Source: Limimonas halophila (lineage in GTDB: Bacteria; Pseudomonadota; Alphaproteobacteria; Kiloniellales; Rhodovibrionaceae). From it: a stretch of 64,000 bases of DNA. The notes below the pieces were generated by a model. It was not told the origin of the DNA and did no database searches. It was given only the letters and a program-made list of their open reading frames with translations. Where the stretch lies: contig NZ_FNCE01000002.1 in the NCBI RefSeq assembly GCF_900100655.1, forward strand, positions 372,001-436,000, given 5' to 3'. The translations under genes were made by a program, and so were the position numbers. This document shows positions 7,851-17,661 of the stretch, piece after piece (the first letter of the stretch is position 1; each line of letters opens with the position of its first letter).

Positions 7851-8608
7851 CGCCGCATCCGCCGGGCGATGGGCATGGCGAGGATATAGGGCAGACAGCG
7901 GTAAAGCTTGACGATCCAACAGAACAGCGCTGGGAAGACGATCTCGAAGCGCCGCGACAGCAGGCCCTTTTCCAGCTTTTCCGCGGCTTTCTCCACCGGC
8001 ATCAGCATGGGCATGGGGAAGGTGTTGCGCGCCGTCAGCGGCGTTTCGATGAAGCCCGGGTTCACCACCTGCAGGCTGACGCCGGTTCCGGCCAGCTCCG
8101 CGGCGTAGGACTCCGTGGCGGCGATGGCCGCGGCCTTGCTGGCGCTGTAGCCGGCGGCCGAGGGGAGCCCGCGATACCCGGCCACGGAGGCGACCACGGC
8201 GATGCGGCCCTGCCCGCGCTCGCGCATGCGCGGCACCAGCGCCGCCAGCCCGTCGATCACCGCCAGGTAGTTCAGCTCGATCAGCTTGCGGTGAACGTCG
8301 GGCTGGATGTCGGTCGCGAGCGTTTCGATGTGCGTCCCGGCGTTGAGCACGGCCAGCGCGATGGGCCCCAGCTCCGCCTCAATGCGCTCCACCGTGGCCC
8401 GCTGCGCCTCGCCGTCGGTGACGTCCAGGGGATAGGGGTAAACGGCGCCCCCAGAGTCATGCCGCAGCTCCTCCAACGCCTGTTCGCGCCGCGCGGAGGC
8501 GGCGACGATCCAGCCGTGCGCGGCCATGCGCAGGGCAAGCTCGCGGCCGATGCCGCTGCTTGCGCCGGTGATCCAGACACAGCCCTGCTCGGGCGCGGGC
8601 GTTACCAT
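7847..8608 (-). CDS. Short-chain dehydrogenase/reductase
   Basis: This NAD(P)-dependent oxidoreductase has the classical SDR order: TGASSGIGRE cofactor motif (residues 14-23), LNAG at about 89, catalytic Ser in VASVAGYRG, YSASKAAA (Tyr and Lys of the active site), and PGFIETPLT. The C-terminus (about 220-253) is hydrophobic then basic (IVKLYRCLPYILAMPIARRMRR) and may touch the membrane. Its first 7 bases overlap the end of the photolyase gene. The substrate is not readable; the neighbours suggest an oxidative-stress or lipid role. Confidence 0.9.
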   Translation of the reverse strand: MVTPAPEQGCVWITGASSGIGRELALRMAAHGWIVAASARREQALEELRHDSGGAVYPYPLDVTDGEAQRATVERIEAELGPIALAVLNAGTHIETLATDIQPDVHRKLIELNYLAVIDGLAALVPRMRERGQGRIAVVASVAGYRGLPSAAGYSASKAAAIAATESYAAELAGTGVSLQVVNPGFIETPLTARNTFPMPMLMPVEKAAEKLEKGLLSRRFEIVFPALFCWIVKLYRCLPYILAMPIARRMRR

Positions 8609-10152
8609 GCTCCGGGCTCCGCGTAGGTGAGCGCGTTCAGGAAGCGCTCGGCATGCTCGCGCAGGGCCGCCACCTTGTCAGGCCCCATGCGGTCGAGCGT
8701 CTTCACGGGAAAGGCCATGCGCGGGTTGCCGCGCAGCCTGGCCTGGTTGCGGTCGATGAAGTGCCAGTAGAGCGCGTTGAAGGGGCACGCGTCGTCCGTC
8801 AGCTGCTTCTTCGGGTCGTAGCGGCAGTGGCGGCAGTAATCCGACATGCGGTCGATGTACTTGCCGCTGGCCGCGTAGGGCTTAGTCGCCAGGAAGCCGC
8901 CGTCGGCGAAGAGCGTCATGCCCTGCACGTTCGGCAGCTCCACCCATTCGTAGGCGTCGGCGTAGACCACGAGGTACCATTCGTTTACCAGCGCGGGCTC
9001 GACACCGGCCAGCAGCGCGAAATTGCCCATCACCATCAGGCGCTGGATATGGTGCGCATAGGCTTCGCGCTGGGTCTGCCCGATGGCGTCGCGCAGGCAC
9101 ACCATGTCCGTCTCGCCCGTCCAGTAGAACTCGGGCAGCCGCCGGTGCGCGTCCAGCGCGTTGGTCTCGGCGTAGGCGGGCATGCGCCACCAGTAGATGC
9201 CGCGCACGAACTCGCGCCAGCCGAGGATCTGGCGGATGAAGCCCTCGACGGCGTTGAGCGGCGCGTGGCCCGATTCCCAGGCCGCCTGTGCGCGCCGGCA
9301 GACGTGGCGCGGATCGAGCAGCCCGGCGTTCATGTAGACCGCCAGCCGCGAATGGAACAGCAGCGGGTCGCCGTGGCGCATGGCGTCCTGATAGGTGCCG
9401 AAGCCCGGCAACGCGTGCTGGATGAAGTGCTCCAGCGCGGCTTCCGCGTCGCCCGCCGTGACGGCGAAGTCGAAGCCGTCCAGCGTGCCGAAGTGGTGGC
9501 CGAAGCGCGCGGCGACGAGGTCGAGCACCTCGCGCGTGACGGCGTCGGGCTCGACCGTGTGGCGCGGCGGCGAGGCGACCTCGCCCGGGATGGGCTCGCG
9601 GTTGTCGGGATCGAAGCTGTACTTGCCGCCTTCCGGTGCGCCGGCCGCATCCATGAGGAAACCGGTGCGCTTGCGCATCTGCTGGTAGAAGGACGCCATG
9701 CGCACCGACTTGCGCCCCTCGGCCCAGGCGCGGAAGCTGCGCGGCGTGGTGAAGAAGCGGTCGTCGTCGCGGACCTCGACGGGAACGCCGAGCTCAGCTT
9801 CCCAACCGCGCATGGCGTCCCACAGCCGCCATTCGCCGGGCTCGGTCACCACCACGCGTTCGGGCGGATCGGCGGCGACGGCGCGCGCCAACTCCCCGGA
9901 GAGGCTGCCGGTGTTACCGGGATCGTCGAGGCGGACGTAGATGACGGTAACGCCATTGGCAGCCAGTTCCGCCGCGAAGTGGCGCATGGCCGAAAAGACG
10001 AAGGCGATCTTCTTGGGATGGTGGCGAACGTAGGTGGCTTCCCCGAGCACTTCCGCCATGAGCACGCGGTCGCGCGCCGGGTCCAGGTCGCGCAGGCTGG
10101 CCACCGCGTGGGAAAGCTGGTCGCCGAGGACGAAACGGAGGGCACCGGTCAT
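8602..10152 (-). CDS. Iron-sulfur bacterial cryptochrome/(6-4) photolyase (FeS-BCP, PhrB family)
   Basis: This flavoprotein repairs UV photoproducts, or senses light, and carries a 4Fe-4S cluster. The 516-residue protein begins with RFVLGDQLSH, typical of the FeS-BCP group. It has the four cluster cysteines C352, C440, C443 and C456, nearly the same positions as C350/438/441/454 of Agrobacterium PhrB. The FAD-binding region contains QILGWREFVRGIYWW and MVMGNFALLAGVEP. It heads an operon with the SDR and SnoaL-like genes. Photolyase genes belong to the RpoE regulon in Rhodobacter, and a weak RpoE-like element lies upstream. Confidence 0.93.
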   Translation of the reverse strand: MTGALRFVLGDQLSHAVASLRDLDPARDRVLMAEVLGEATYVRHHPKKIAFVFSAMRHFAAELAANGVTVIYVRLDDPGNTGSLSGELARAVAADPPERVVVTEPGEWRLWDAMRGWEAELGVPVEVRDDDRFFTTPRSFRAWAEGRKSVRMASFYQQMRKRTGFLMDAAGAPEGGKYSFDPDNREPIPGEVASPPRHTVEPDAVTREVLDLVAARFGHHFGTLDGFDFAVTAGDAEAALEHFIQHALPGFGTYQDAMRHGDPLLFHSRLAVYMNAGLLDPRHVCRRAQAAWESGHAPLNAVEGFIRQILGWREFVRGIYWWRMPAYAETNALDAHRRLPEFYWTGETDMVCLRDAIGQTQREAYAHHIQRLMVMGNFALLAGVEPALVNEWYLVVYADAYEWVELPNVQGMTLFADGGFLATKPYAASGKYIDRMSDYCRHCRYDPKKQLTDDACPFNALYWHFIDRNQARLRGNPRMAFPVKTLDRMGPDKVAALREHAERFLNALTYAEPGAW

Positions 10153-10221
10153 GGTCGCATCCCGTGTCGGGACGAGGGGGTTGCAGCGGTTCGCGATCGG
10201 GCCGATGCCCTCCGCACAGGG

Positions 10222-10251
10222 TGTGTACGCGCGTCCGCCCCAACTGGATTT
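10222..10251 (-). promoter_or_regulatory. Weak ECF11-like promoter candidate of the photolyase operon
   Basis: On the minus strand AAATCC (10251-10246) and TACACA (10227-10222) are 18 bases apart, 70 bases before the photolyase ATG. The -35 differs from TGATCC at two positions, so this is supported mainly by spacing and by the expectation that the photolyase belongs to the regulon. Confidence 0.3.
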
Positions 10252-10340
10252 GGAACTTCGAAAAAGTTGACGCGGACGGCTGCGATGAAACTGTCACGGC
10301 CGGCGGCCATCCCGGCGCACCAAGCGAGAGGAGTCCAGGC

Positions 10341-11309
10341 ATGGCGCGCGCGTTCTGGGTAACGGAGCCGGGCACCGGCGCCATTCGGTCGGAGACCGTG
10401 GGCGAGCCCGGCCCCGGCGAGGTTCGCGTGCGCGCGCTGTATTCCGGCATCAGCCGGGGCAGCGAAACCCTGGTCTTCCGCGGTCATGTGCCCGAGGGCG
10501 AGCATGAGCGCATGCGCGCGCCCTTCCAGGCCGGCGACTTCCCCGCTCCCGTGAAGTACGGCTACGCCAGCGTCGGCGTCGTGGAGGCCGGGGAACCCGA
10601 CCTACTCGGGCAGACCGTCTTCTGCCTGCATCCGCACCAGGACACCTACGTCGTCCCGGGCGAGGCCGTCGTGCCGTTGCCGTCCGAGGTGCCCGCCGCG
10701 CGCGCGGTGCTGGCCGCGAACGCCGAAACCGCCGTCAACGCGCTCTGGGACGGCGCGCCGCGCGTGGGCGACCGCGTCGCTGTGGTTGGGGCCGGCACCG
10801 TGGGCTGCCTGTGCGCCGCCTTCCTGCGCGCCATGCCGGGCGTGGACGTCACCCTCGTCGACCCCGACCCGGCGAAGCAACCGGCAGCCGATGCGCTCGG
10901 CGTGCCGCTGAGTCATCCTGCCGACACACCCGGCAAGCGCGACCTGATCTTTCACGCCAGCGGAACTGCCGCCGGCTTGCAGACGGCGCTGGACGCCGCC
11001 GGCTTCGAGGCCACGGTCGTCGAGCTGTCGTGGTACGGGACCGAGCCGGTGCCCACCGGCCTCGGCGGCGCGTTTCACAGCCAGCGCCTGCAGCTCGTCT
11101 CCTCGCAGGTCGGCAGCGTCAGTCCCGCCCGCCGTGCGCGCCGGACGCACCGTGAACGGCTTGAAATGGCAATCGCCCTCTTGCACGACCCGGCGCTGGA
11201 TGCACTTATCACGGGCGAAACGCGGTTCGCGGACCTGCCCGCCGCGATGGCGCGGCTCGCCGAGCAGCCGAGCGGCGTGCTGTGTCACCGGGTGGTGTAC
11301 GGGAGTTGA
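10341..11309 (+). CDS. Zinc-type medium-chain dehydrogenase, BchC-like, without the catalytic zinc site
   Basis: The 322-residue protein is a medium-chain dehydrogenase/reductase: an N-terminal GroES-like fold and a Rossmann motif VAVVGAGTVGCLCAAF at about 148-163. Where zinc alcohol dehydrogenases have the first catalytic cysteine motif, this protein has SGISRGSETLVF, as in BchC-like relatives, so the catalytic zinc is probably absent. GAGGAG-type ribosome site at 10326-10333 supports the ATG at 10341. It is the first of four co-directional genes (PTPS-like, glycosyltransferase, methyltransferase) and probably oxidises or reduces a sugar or side-chain alcohol of the same product. Confidence 0.85.
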   Translation: MARAFWVTEPGTGAIRSETVGEPGPGEVRVRALYSGISRGSETLVFRGHVPEGEHERMRAPFQAGDFPAPVKYGYASVGVVEAGEPDLLGQTVFCLHPHQDTYVVPGEAVVPLPSEVPAARAVLAANAETAVNALWDGAPRVGDRVAVVGAGTVGCLCAAFLRAMPGVDVTLVDPDPAKQPAADALGVPLSHPADTPGKRDLIFHASGTAAGLQTALDAAGFEATVVELSWYGTEPVPTGLGGAFHSQRLQLVSSQVGSVSPARRARRTHRERLEMAIALLHDPALDALITGETRFADLPAAMARLAEQPSGVLCHRVVYGS

Positions 11310-11357
11310 TCCCGCCACACCCCGGACCGCCGCGCCCGAACGACCCGCGAGGCCCCG

Positions 11358-11768
11358 ATGTACGCCGTCACCGTGCGCGATCGCATGATGATCGCCCACA
11401 GCTTTCAGGGCGAAGCCTTCGGGCCCGCCCAGCGCCTGCACGGCGCCACCTACGTCGTGGACGTGACGCTCTGGCGCCCCGATCTGAACGCCGACGGCGT
11501 GGCCGTCGACATCGCGGCGGCGGGTGAACTGCTCTCAAGCGTTGTCGGGGGATTGACCTTCCGCAACCTGGACGACGAGCCCGCCTTCGCCGGCCGCAAC
11601 ACCACGACCGAGGTGCTGGCGAAAGCCGTGTTCGACCGCCTGGCCGCGCGCATCCGCGACGGGGCGCTGGGCGGCGACGGCCACGCGCTGACGGCGCTGC
11701 GCGTGACACTGAACGAATCCGACATCGCCTCGGCGTCCTACGAAGGACCGCTCACGGCGGGGACGTGA
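11358..11768 (+). CDS. PTPS/QueD-fold protein lacking the catalytic residues of the family
   Basis: The 136-residue length and landmarks (AHSF, RLHG, TTTEVLAKAVFDRL, LNES) place it in the 6-pyruvoyl-tetrahydropterin synthase/QueD fold. Aligned by eye to E. coli QueD, the zinc ligands H16 and H31 are kept (H14, H28) but H33 is A30. The catalytic Cys27 is A24, and the Asp70-His71 pair is T67-F68; only the substrate-binding Glu110 remains (E120). It is therefore unlikely to make tetrahydropterins and may bind or convert another pterin-like substrate. It sits between the dehydrogenase (48-base gap) and the glycosyltransferase (4-base gap). Confidence 0.85.
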   Translation: MYAVTVRDRMMIAHSFQGEAFGPAQRLHGATYVVDVTLWRPDLNADGVAVDIAAAGELLSSVVGGLTFRNLDDEPAFAGRNTTTEVLAKAVFDRLAARIRDGALGGDGHALTALRVTLNESDIASASYEGPLTAGT

Positions 11769-11772
11769 CCGC

Positions 11773-12822
11773 ATGGCCGATCTGCACATCATCGTCCCCG
11801 GCGCGCTGGAAACCCGGACCGGCGGGTTCATCTACGACCGCCGCATGGTCGGGGAGCTGCGCGCGCAGGGGTGGGACATCGCCGTGCACGAGCTGCCGCC
11901 CGGCTGGCCGTTCGCCGACGGGGCCGCCATTCGGGGTGCCGAGGACGTGGTCGCGGGCATGCCGGACGGCGCGCTGGTGGTGGTGGACGGCCTGGCGCTC
12001 GGCGCGCTGCCGGAACTCGCGCGCCAGCACGGCGAGCGCCTGTCGCTGGTGGCGCTGGTGCACCACCCGCTGGCGGCGGAAACGGGCCTGAGCGCGGCGA
12101 CGCGCGACCGCCTGCAGCGCAGCGAGCGCGCGGCCCTCGCCCAGTGCAAGCGCGTCATCGCCGCCAGCGCCTTCACGGCGCACAGTCTGCTGGACTACGG
12201 CCTGGACAGCGAGGACATCGGCGTCGTCCCGCCCGGCGTGGACCCGGCGCCGCTGGCCGAGGGCTCGGAGGGACCGGGCATGCGGCTGCTGACGGTCGGC
12301 GCCCTCATCCCGCGCAAGGGCCACGACGTGCTCTTCAACGCCCTGGCGGGGTTGCCGGACCGGCGCTGGACGCTCGACGTCGTCGGCAGCGAGACCCAGG
12401 ACCCGCGCCACGCCACCGGGCTGCGGCGGCTGTGCACGCGCATGCAGCTGGACGACCGGGTGCGCTTCCACGGCGAGATGGACGCGGGCGTGCTGGAATC
12501 GCTCTACCAGCACGTGGACCTCTTCGTGCTGCCCTCCCATCACGAGGGCTACGGCATGGTCATCACCGAGGCCGTGGCGCACGGCCTGCCCGTCGTGGCG
12601 ACAGCGGGCGGCGCGGTGGAACACACCCTGCCCAGCGGCGCGGGCATCCTCGCCGAACCCGGCGACGTGGCCGACCTGCACAACGCCCTGGCGCGCGTGA
12701 TGGACGAACCGCACCTCTACCAGCAGCTCGCGGACGGGGCGAAGAAGGCGCGCGGCCGGCTCGTCACCTGGCCCGAAGCGGCGGCGAAGCTGGCCGACGA
12801 ACTCAGCCGCGTGACCTCATGA
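11773..12822 (+). CDS. GT4-family glycosyltransferase (GT-B fold)
   Basis: The 349-residue protein has the GT4 pattern: an N-terminal acceptor domain, VVPPGVDP at the interdomain linker, LTVGALIPRKGHDVLFNAL, and the donor-binding EX7E motif in SHHEGYGMVITEAVAHGLPVVAT. It would move a sugar from a nucleotide donor to the product of the neighbouring enzymes. It starts 4 bases after the PTPS-like stop and ends 13 bases before the methyltransferase, so the genes are very probably one transcript. Acceptor and sugar cannot be read from sequence. Confidence 0.9.
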   Translation: MADLHIIVPGALETRTGGFIYDRRMVGELRAQGWDIAVHELPPGWPFADGAAIRGAEDVVAGMPDGALVVVDGLALGALPELARQHGERLSLVALVHHPLAAETGLSAATRDRLQRSERAALAQCKRVIAASAFTAHSLLDYGLDSEDIGVVPPGVDPAPLAEGSEGPGMRLLTVGALIPRKGHDVLFNALAGLPDRRWTLDVVGSETQDPRHATGLRRLCTRMQLDDRVRFHGEMDAGVLESLYQHVDLFVLPSHHEGYGMVITEAVAHGLPVVATAGGAVEHTLPSGAGILAEPGDVADLHNALARVMDEPHLYQQLADGAKKARGRLVTWPEAAAKLADELSRVTS

Positions 12823-12835
12823 GCGGTTTCGCCGA

Positions 12836-13678
12836 ATGAGCACGTTCGACCCCGCGTGGCTGCGCCTGCGCGAGCCCGCCGACAGCGCCGCCAGGGCATC
12901 CGTGCTGGAGCGCCTGCTGAAAACCGCCCTGCCCGCCCGCGAGCCGCTTTCGATCATCGATCTGGCGGCCGGAACGGGCAGCAACCTGCGCTACCTGGCC
13001 CCGCGCCTGGGCGGATCGCAGGCGTGGCGGCTGGTGGACGCGGATGCGGACCTCCTGGCCGCCGTGTCGGATCACCTCGCGGCGCACGGCTGGGAGTTGG
13101 CCGACGACGGGCGACTCGCCCAGGGCCACGGCGTTCGCGCCCGCATCGCGACGGAAGCGCGCGACCTCGCCCGCGATGCCGTCCCGGCGGACGCCGATCT
13201 GGTCACGGCCTCCGCGCTGCTGGACCTCGTCTCCGGGGCCTGGATCGACCGGCTGGCGGCGGCATGCGCGGCAAGCGGGGCCGCCGCGCTGCTGACGCTC
13301 TCGGTGGATGGCACGCTCGCCTGGGAGCCGGTCGCTGAACTGGACGGCGAGGTGCGCGCCCTGGTCAACCGGCACCAGCAGCGCGACAAGGGCTTCGGCC
13401 CCGCGCTGGGCCCGCATGCGCCCCAGGCCGCCGTCGCCGCGTTCGAGCGCCACGGCTACGGCGTGGAAACGGCGGCGAGTCCCTGGCGCCTGGGCCCCGG
13501 CGACGCGCAGCTGCAACAGCACCTGCACGCCGGCTGGGCCTCGGCCGCGAGCGCCGTCGCGCCCGACCGCGAAGCGGCCATCCATGACTGGCTGGCGCAC
13601 CGCATGGATCTGCTGGCGGCCGGGATCGGCTCGGTCGAGGTGGGACACCTGGACGTGCTGGCGCTGCCGGGCGGTTAA
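12836..13678 (+). CDS. Class I SAM-dependent methyltransferase
   Basis: The 280-residue protein carries the SAM motif IIDLAAGTGSNLRYLAPRL at about residues 39-57, an acidic WRLVDADADLL after strand 2, and ADLVTASALLDLVSGAW as motif III-IV. The C-terminal half, including DGEVRALVNRHQQRDKGFG, resembles no named subfamily I can recognise. It is the last plus-strand gene of the cluster. Its TAA stop overlaps the stop of the convergent RibD-C gene within TTAA. Confidence 0.85.
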   Translation: MSTFDPAWLRLREPADSAARASVLERLLKTALPAREPLSIIDLAAGTGSNLRYLAPRLGGSQAWRLVDADADLLAAVSDHLAAHGWELADDGRLAQGHGVRARIATEARDLARDAVPADADLVTASALLDLVSGAWIDRLAAACAASGAAALLTLSVDGTLAWEPVAELDGEVRALVNRHQQRDKGFGPALGPHAPQAAVAAFERHGYGVETAASPWRLGPGDAQLQQHLHAGWASAASAVAPDREAAIHDWLAHRMDLLAAGIGSVEVGHLDVLALPGG

Positions 13679-14562
13679 CCCACCTCCCTCACGAGGTCGC
13701 AGTCGAACAGCGTGTCCGGCGGCATGGCGTGGACGCGCACGGCGCCGGGGCGCAGCGCCTCGTTCAGGTCGTCGATGCGCGGCAGGCTGATCGCGGGGTG
13801 GCCCGAGCCCAGAAAGAAGGGCGCGACGCCGACGTGCAGGCGGTCCAGTGCCCCCGCCGCCAGAAAGCGAGAGACCGTCACGCCGCCGCCCTCCACCAAC
13901 ACCCGCCGCAGCCCACGCGCATGCAGCGCGGCGAGCACGGCTTGCGGGGCGAACCCCTCGGCGCCGACCGGCAGCGTTTTCGTCTCCGCGCCCGCCGGCC
14001 CCGCGTCGCGGCCGCTGAGCACCAGGGTCGGCGCCGCGCCGTCGCGGAAGAGGCCATGATGCGCGGGCACGCGCCCCTTGGGGTCGAGCACGACACGGAC
14101 CGCGTTGGGTCCGGCAACGCGCCGCGTGGTGAGCTGCGGGTCGTCGGCGCACACCGTGCCAGCGCCCACGACCACCGCGTCCGCCAGCGCGCGCAGGCGG
14201 TGCAGGTGATCCAGGTTCGCGGCGCCGTTGACGACCTGCGCCGAGCCGCCCTCGGTGGCGATGCGGCCGTCGAGGCTCTGGCCCAGTTGCCCAACCGTCA
14301 CCGCGCCGTGGACGGCAGCCCGGCACAGCAGCGGCAGATGCAGGTCGAAGAGCTGCGCGGCGTCGGGATGGATATCGACAGCCGCGTGCCAGAACTGGCC
14401 GTCGACGCGAACATCGCCGCTGTCCGGGCCGGTCACGGCCGCCGCGCCATCCGGCCCCAGCGCGAGCCCGCACGGGCCGCCATCCCACCCGTGCTCGCGC
14501 AGCCCGCGCAGCAGGCGCCAGGCCGTTTCGGGATCGATCCGGCTGGCGCCCGCCTCGCTCAT
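13675..14562 (-). CDS. RibD C-terminal-domain (DHFR-fold) pyrimidine reductase-like protein
   Basis: In riboflavin synthesis the RibD C-terminal domain reduces the ribosyl group of a pyrimidine intermediate with NADPH. Here the 295-residue protein has that domain alone: GQLGQSLDGRIAT at about 108, VVVGAGTVCADDPQLTTR, VRVVLDPKG, VLVEGGG and FFLGSGHPA. The N-terminal 100 residues are not the zinc deaminase of RibD and are unrecognised. Its ATG overlaps the stop of the creatininase gene (ATGA). It runs convergent to the dehydrogenase/PTPS/GT/methyltransferase operon, with which this family seems functionally linked. Confidence 0.85.
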   Translation of the reverse strand: MSEAGASRIDPETAWRLLRGLREHGWDGGPCGLALGPDGAAAVTGPDSGDVRVDGQFWHAAVDIHPDAAQLFDLHLPLLCRAAVHGAVTVGQLGQSLDGRIATEGGSAQVVNGAANLDHLHRLRALADAVVVGAGTVCADDPQLTTRRVAGPNAVRVVLDPKGRVPAHHGLFRDGAAPTLVLSGRDAGPAGAETKTLPVGAEGFAPQAVLAALHARGLRRVLVEGGGVTVSRFLAAGALDRLHVGVAPFFLGSGHPAISLPRIDDLNEALRPGAVRVHAMPPDTLFDCDLVREVG

Positions 14563-15362
14563 GGGCCCGGCCCGTCCCGCAAGCGGCTGAGGGGGAACCG
14601 CGCGGTTTCCGCGACGAGTTGCGCCAGCCCCTGCGCCACGTGTTCGACGATCCGGCGGCCGGTGTCGGGATCGGCGCGGGTCGCGTCGCCGACCACGCCG
14701 GCCGGGTTCAGGTCCTGCGCCATCCAGCCGAAGCCCAGCTTCCCGTGCGGGCGCAGGTAGCGGTAGCTCTCGGCCATCTCGCGCGACAGCGGCGTGAAGT
14801 CCCGCGCCTCCTCCCAGCGCACGAGATCCGGGCGCAGGTGCAGCATGATGGAGGTTTCCAGCGCCCCGCCGTGGATGCCGTGCTTCAGTTCGCCGTCGTC
14901 GAAGACGCCGTCCGGCACCCCGAAGCCGGAGAGATTGGCCGCCGCGACCAGCATGCCCCAGCGCTTGCGCAGGTCGAGCGCCACGATGTCGGCCACCTGG
15001 GGCTGGCCGCCGTGGGTGTTGAAGAGGATCAGCTTGGCGATCCCCGCCGCGGCGACGCTCTCCCCGATCTCGGTCCACAGCCGGATCAGCGTCTCGGGGC
15101 GCGCGGAGATGGTGCCCGGAAAGGCCGTGTGCTCCGTGCTATCGCCGACCTGCAGGTCCGGCAGCACCACCAGCCCGGCGTCGTCGGGCACGTGGTCGAA
15201 GGCGCGCGCCACGATCCCGGCGTTGATGCACGCATCCGTGTTCAGCGGCAGGTGCGGGCCGTGCTGTTCGATCGCGCCCACGGGCAAGACGGCCACGGTG
15301 CGATCCGCGTCGACCGCGGCGAAATCCCGCGTGGTGAATTCGTGCCAGTATCCCGAAAGCAC
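14559..15362 (-). CDS. Creatininase/ArfB-family amidohydrolase
   Basis: The family includes creatininase, mycofactocin MftE and the archaeal FAPy deformylase ArfB, all metal-dependent C-N hydrolases. The metal-binding signatures are present: LPVGAIEQHGPHLPLNTDA near the N-terminus, LILFNTHGGQPQ and GIHGGALETS. I place the start at GTG 15362, two bases after the DksA stop with AGGCGGG upstream; an ATG at 15398 would overlap dksA by 34 bases. With a RibD-C partner, a role in opening or deformylating a purine- or pterin-derived ring is a reasonable inference. Confidence 0.85.
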   Translation of the reverse strand: MLSGYWHEFTTRDFAAVDADRTVAVLPVGAIEQHGPHLPLNTDACINAGIVARAFDHVPDDAGLVVLPDLQVGDSTEHTAFPGTISARPETLIRLWTEIGESVAAAGIAKLILFNTHGGQPQVADIVALDLRKRWGMLVAAANLSGFGVPDGVFDDGELKHGIHGGALETSIMLHLRPDLVRWEEARDFTPLSREMAESYRYLRPHGKLGFGWMAQDLNPAGVVGDATRADPDTGRRIVEHVAQGLAQLVAETARFPLSRLRDGPGP

Positions 15363-15364
15363 GG

Positions 15365-15721
15365 TCAGCTGCCCGCCTTTTCCGCGCACTGGATGCACAG
15401 CGGCGCGGCCGGATCGACCTCCAGCCGGCGCTTGCCGATGGGTTCGTCGCAGGTGGCGCAGAAGCCGTAGTCGCCCTCCTCGATGCGCTGGAGGGCGGCT
15501 TCGACGCGCTGCAGCTCCTGCTTGCGGCGCCGGTCCGCTGCCTGGGACATGGCCTGCTTTTGCAGCGAGTCCATGCGCGCCAGGCGCCCCTCGCGCACCG
15601 GGTCCAGGTCCACGGTGTCGCGCGCTTCCTGGTTGGTTTCCGCGAGCGCCTTCAACTCGTCGCGGCGCTCTTCCAGGCGCTGCCGCATGGCCTCGGCGTC
15701 GATGTCGGTTCGGTCCGTCAT
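15365..15721 (-). CDS. DksA/TraR-type C4 zinc-finger protein
   Basis: The 118-residue protein has an N-terminal coiled coil (MRQRLEERRDELKALAE through QAADRRRKQELQRVEAALQRI) and a C-terminal four-cysteine finger, CATCDEP...LCIQC. DksA proteins bind the RNA polymerase secondary channel with ppGpp. It is shorter than E. coli DksA (151) and lacks the DxxDxA tip, so it may be one of the DksA paralogues seen in alphaproteobacteria. The creatininase-RibD pair follows immediately, but I see no functional link. Confidence 0.88.
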   Translation of the reverse strand: MTDRTDIDAEAMRQRLEERRDELKALAETNQEARDTVDLDPVREGRLARMDSLQKQAMSQAADRRRKQELQRVEAALQRIEEGDYGFCATCDEPIGKRRLEVDPAAPLCIQCAEKAGS

Positions 15722-15945
15722 GCTTACGATCCTATGGCACCGCCGCCCCCCGCCCGAAACGGGCGGACGGCCGCGGCGGCACGGGTTGTCCCGGGGAAAC
15801 GGGGCGGGGGCGGGGGCGCGGTCGCAGCACCCGCCCGCGCGGACTCTAGACACAACCCGGCGCGGGCGGCAATTTCTTGCGCCGCACGGCCGGGCGGCCC
15901 ATATGCGGGACAGCCCGAACACTCCCAAAAGACGGAGAGCGCCCG

Positions 15946-17544
<1,599 letters not shown>

Positions 17545-17562
17545 CGTCAACTCACACGCAAA

Positions 17563-17587
17563 CGCCCGGCCCAATGGAGGCCGGGCG
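17563..17587 (+). terminator. Probable terminator after prfC
   Basis: CGCCCGGCC (17563-17571) pairs with GGCCGGGCG (17579-17587) across a 7-base loop, 18 bases after the prfC stop. The downstream sequence (CTTCGCATCC) has no long T-run, so efficiency is uncertain. Confidence 0.55.
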
Positions 17588-17661
17588 CTTCGCATCCACG
17601 TTTTGGTGAGGGCGTAGCCGGTGCGCGCGGTGTTTGAACCCCGCCAGCGCGCAGGAGTGGA

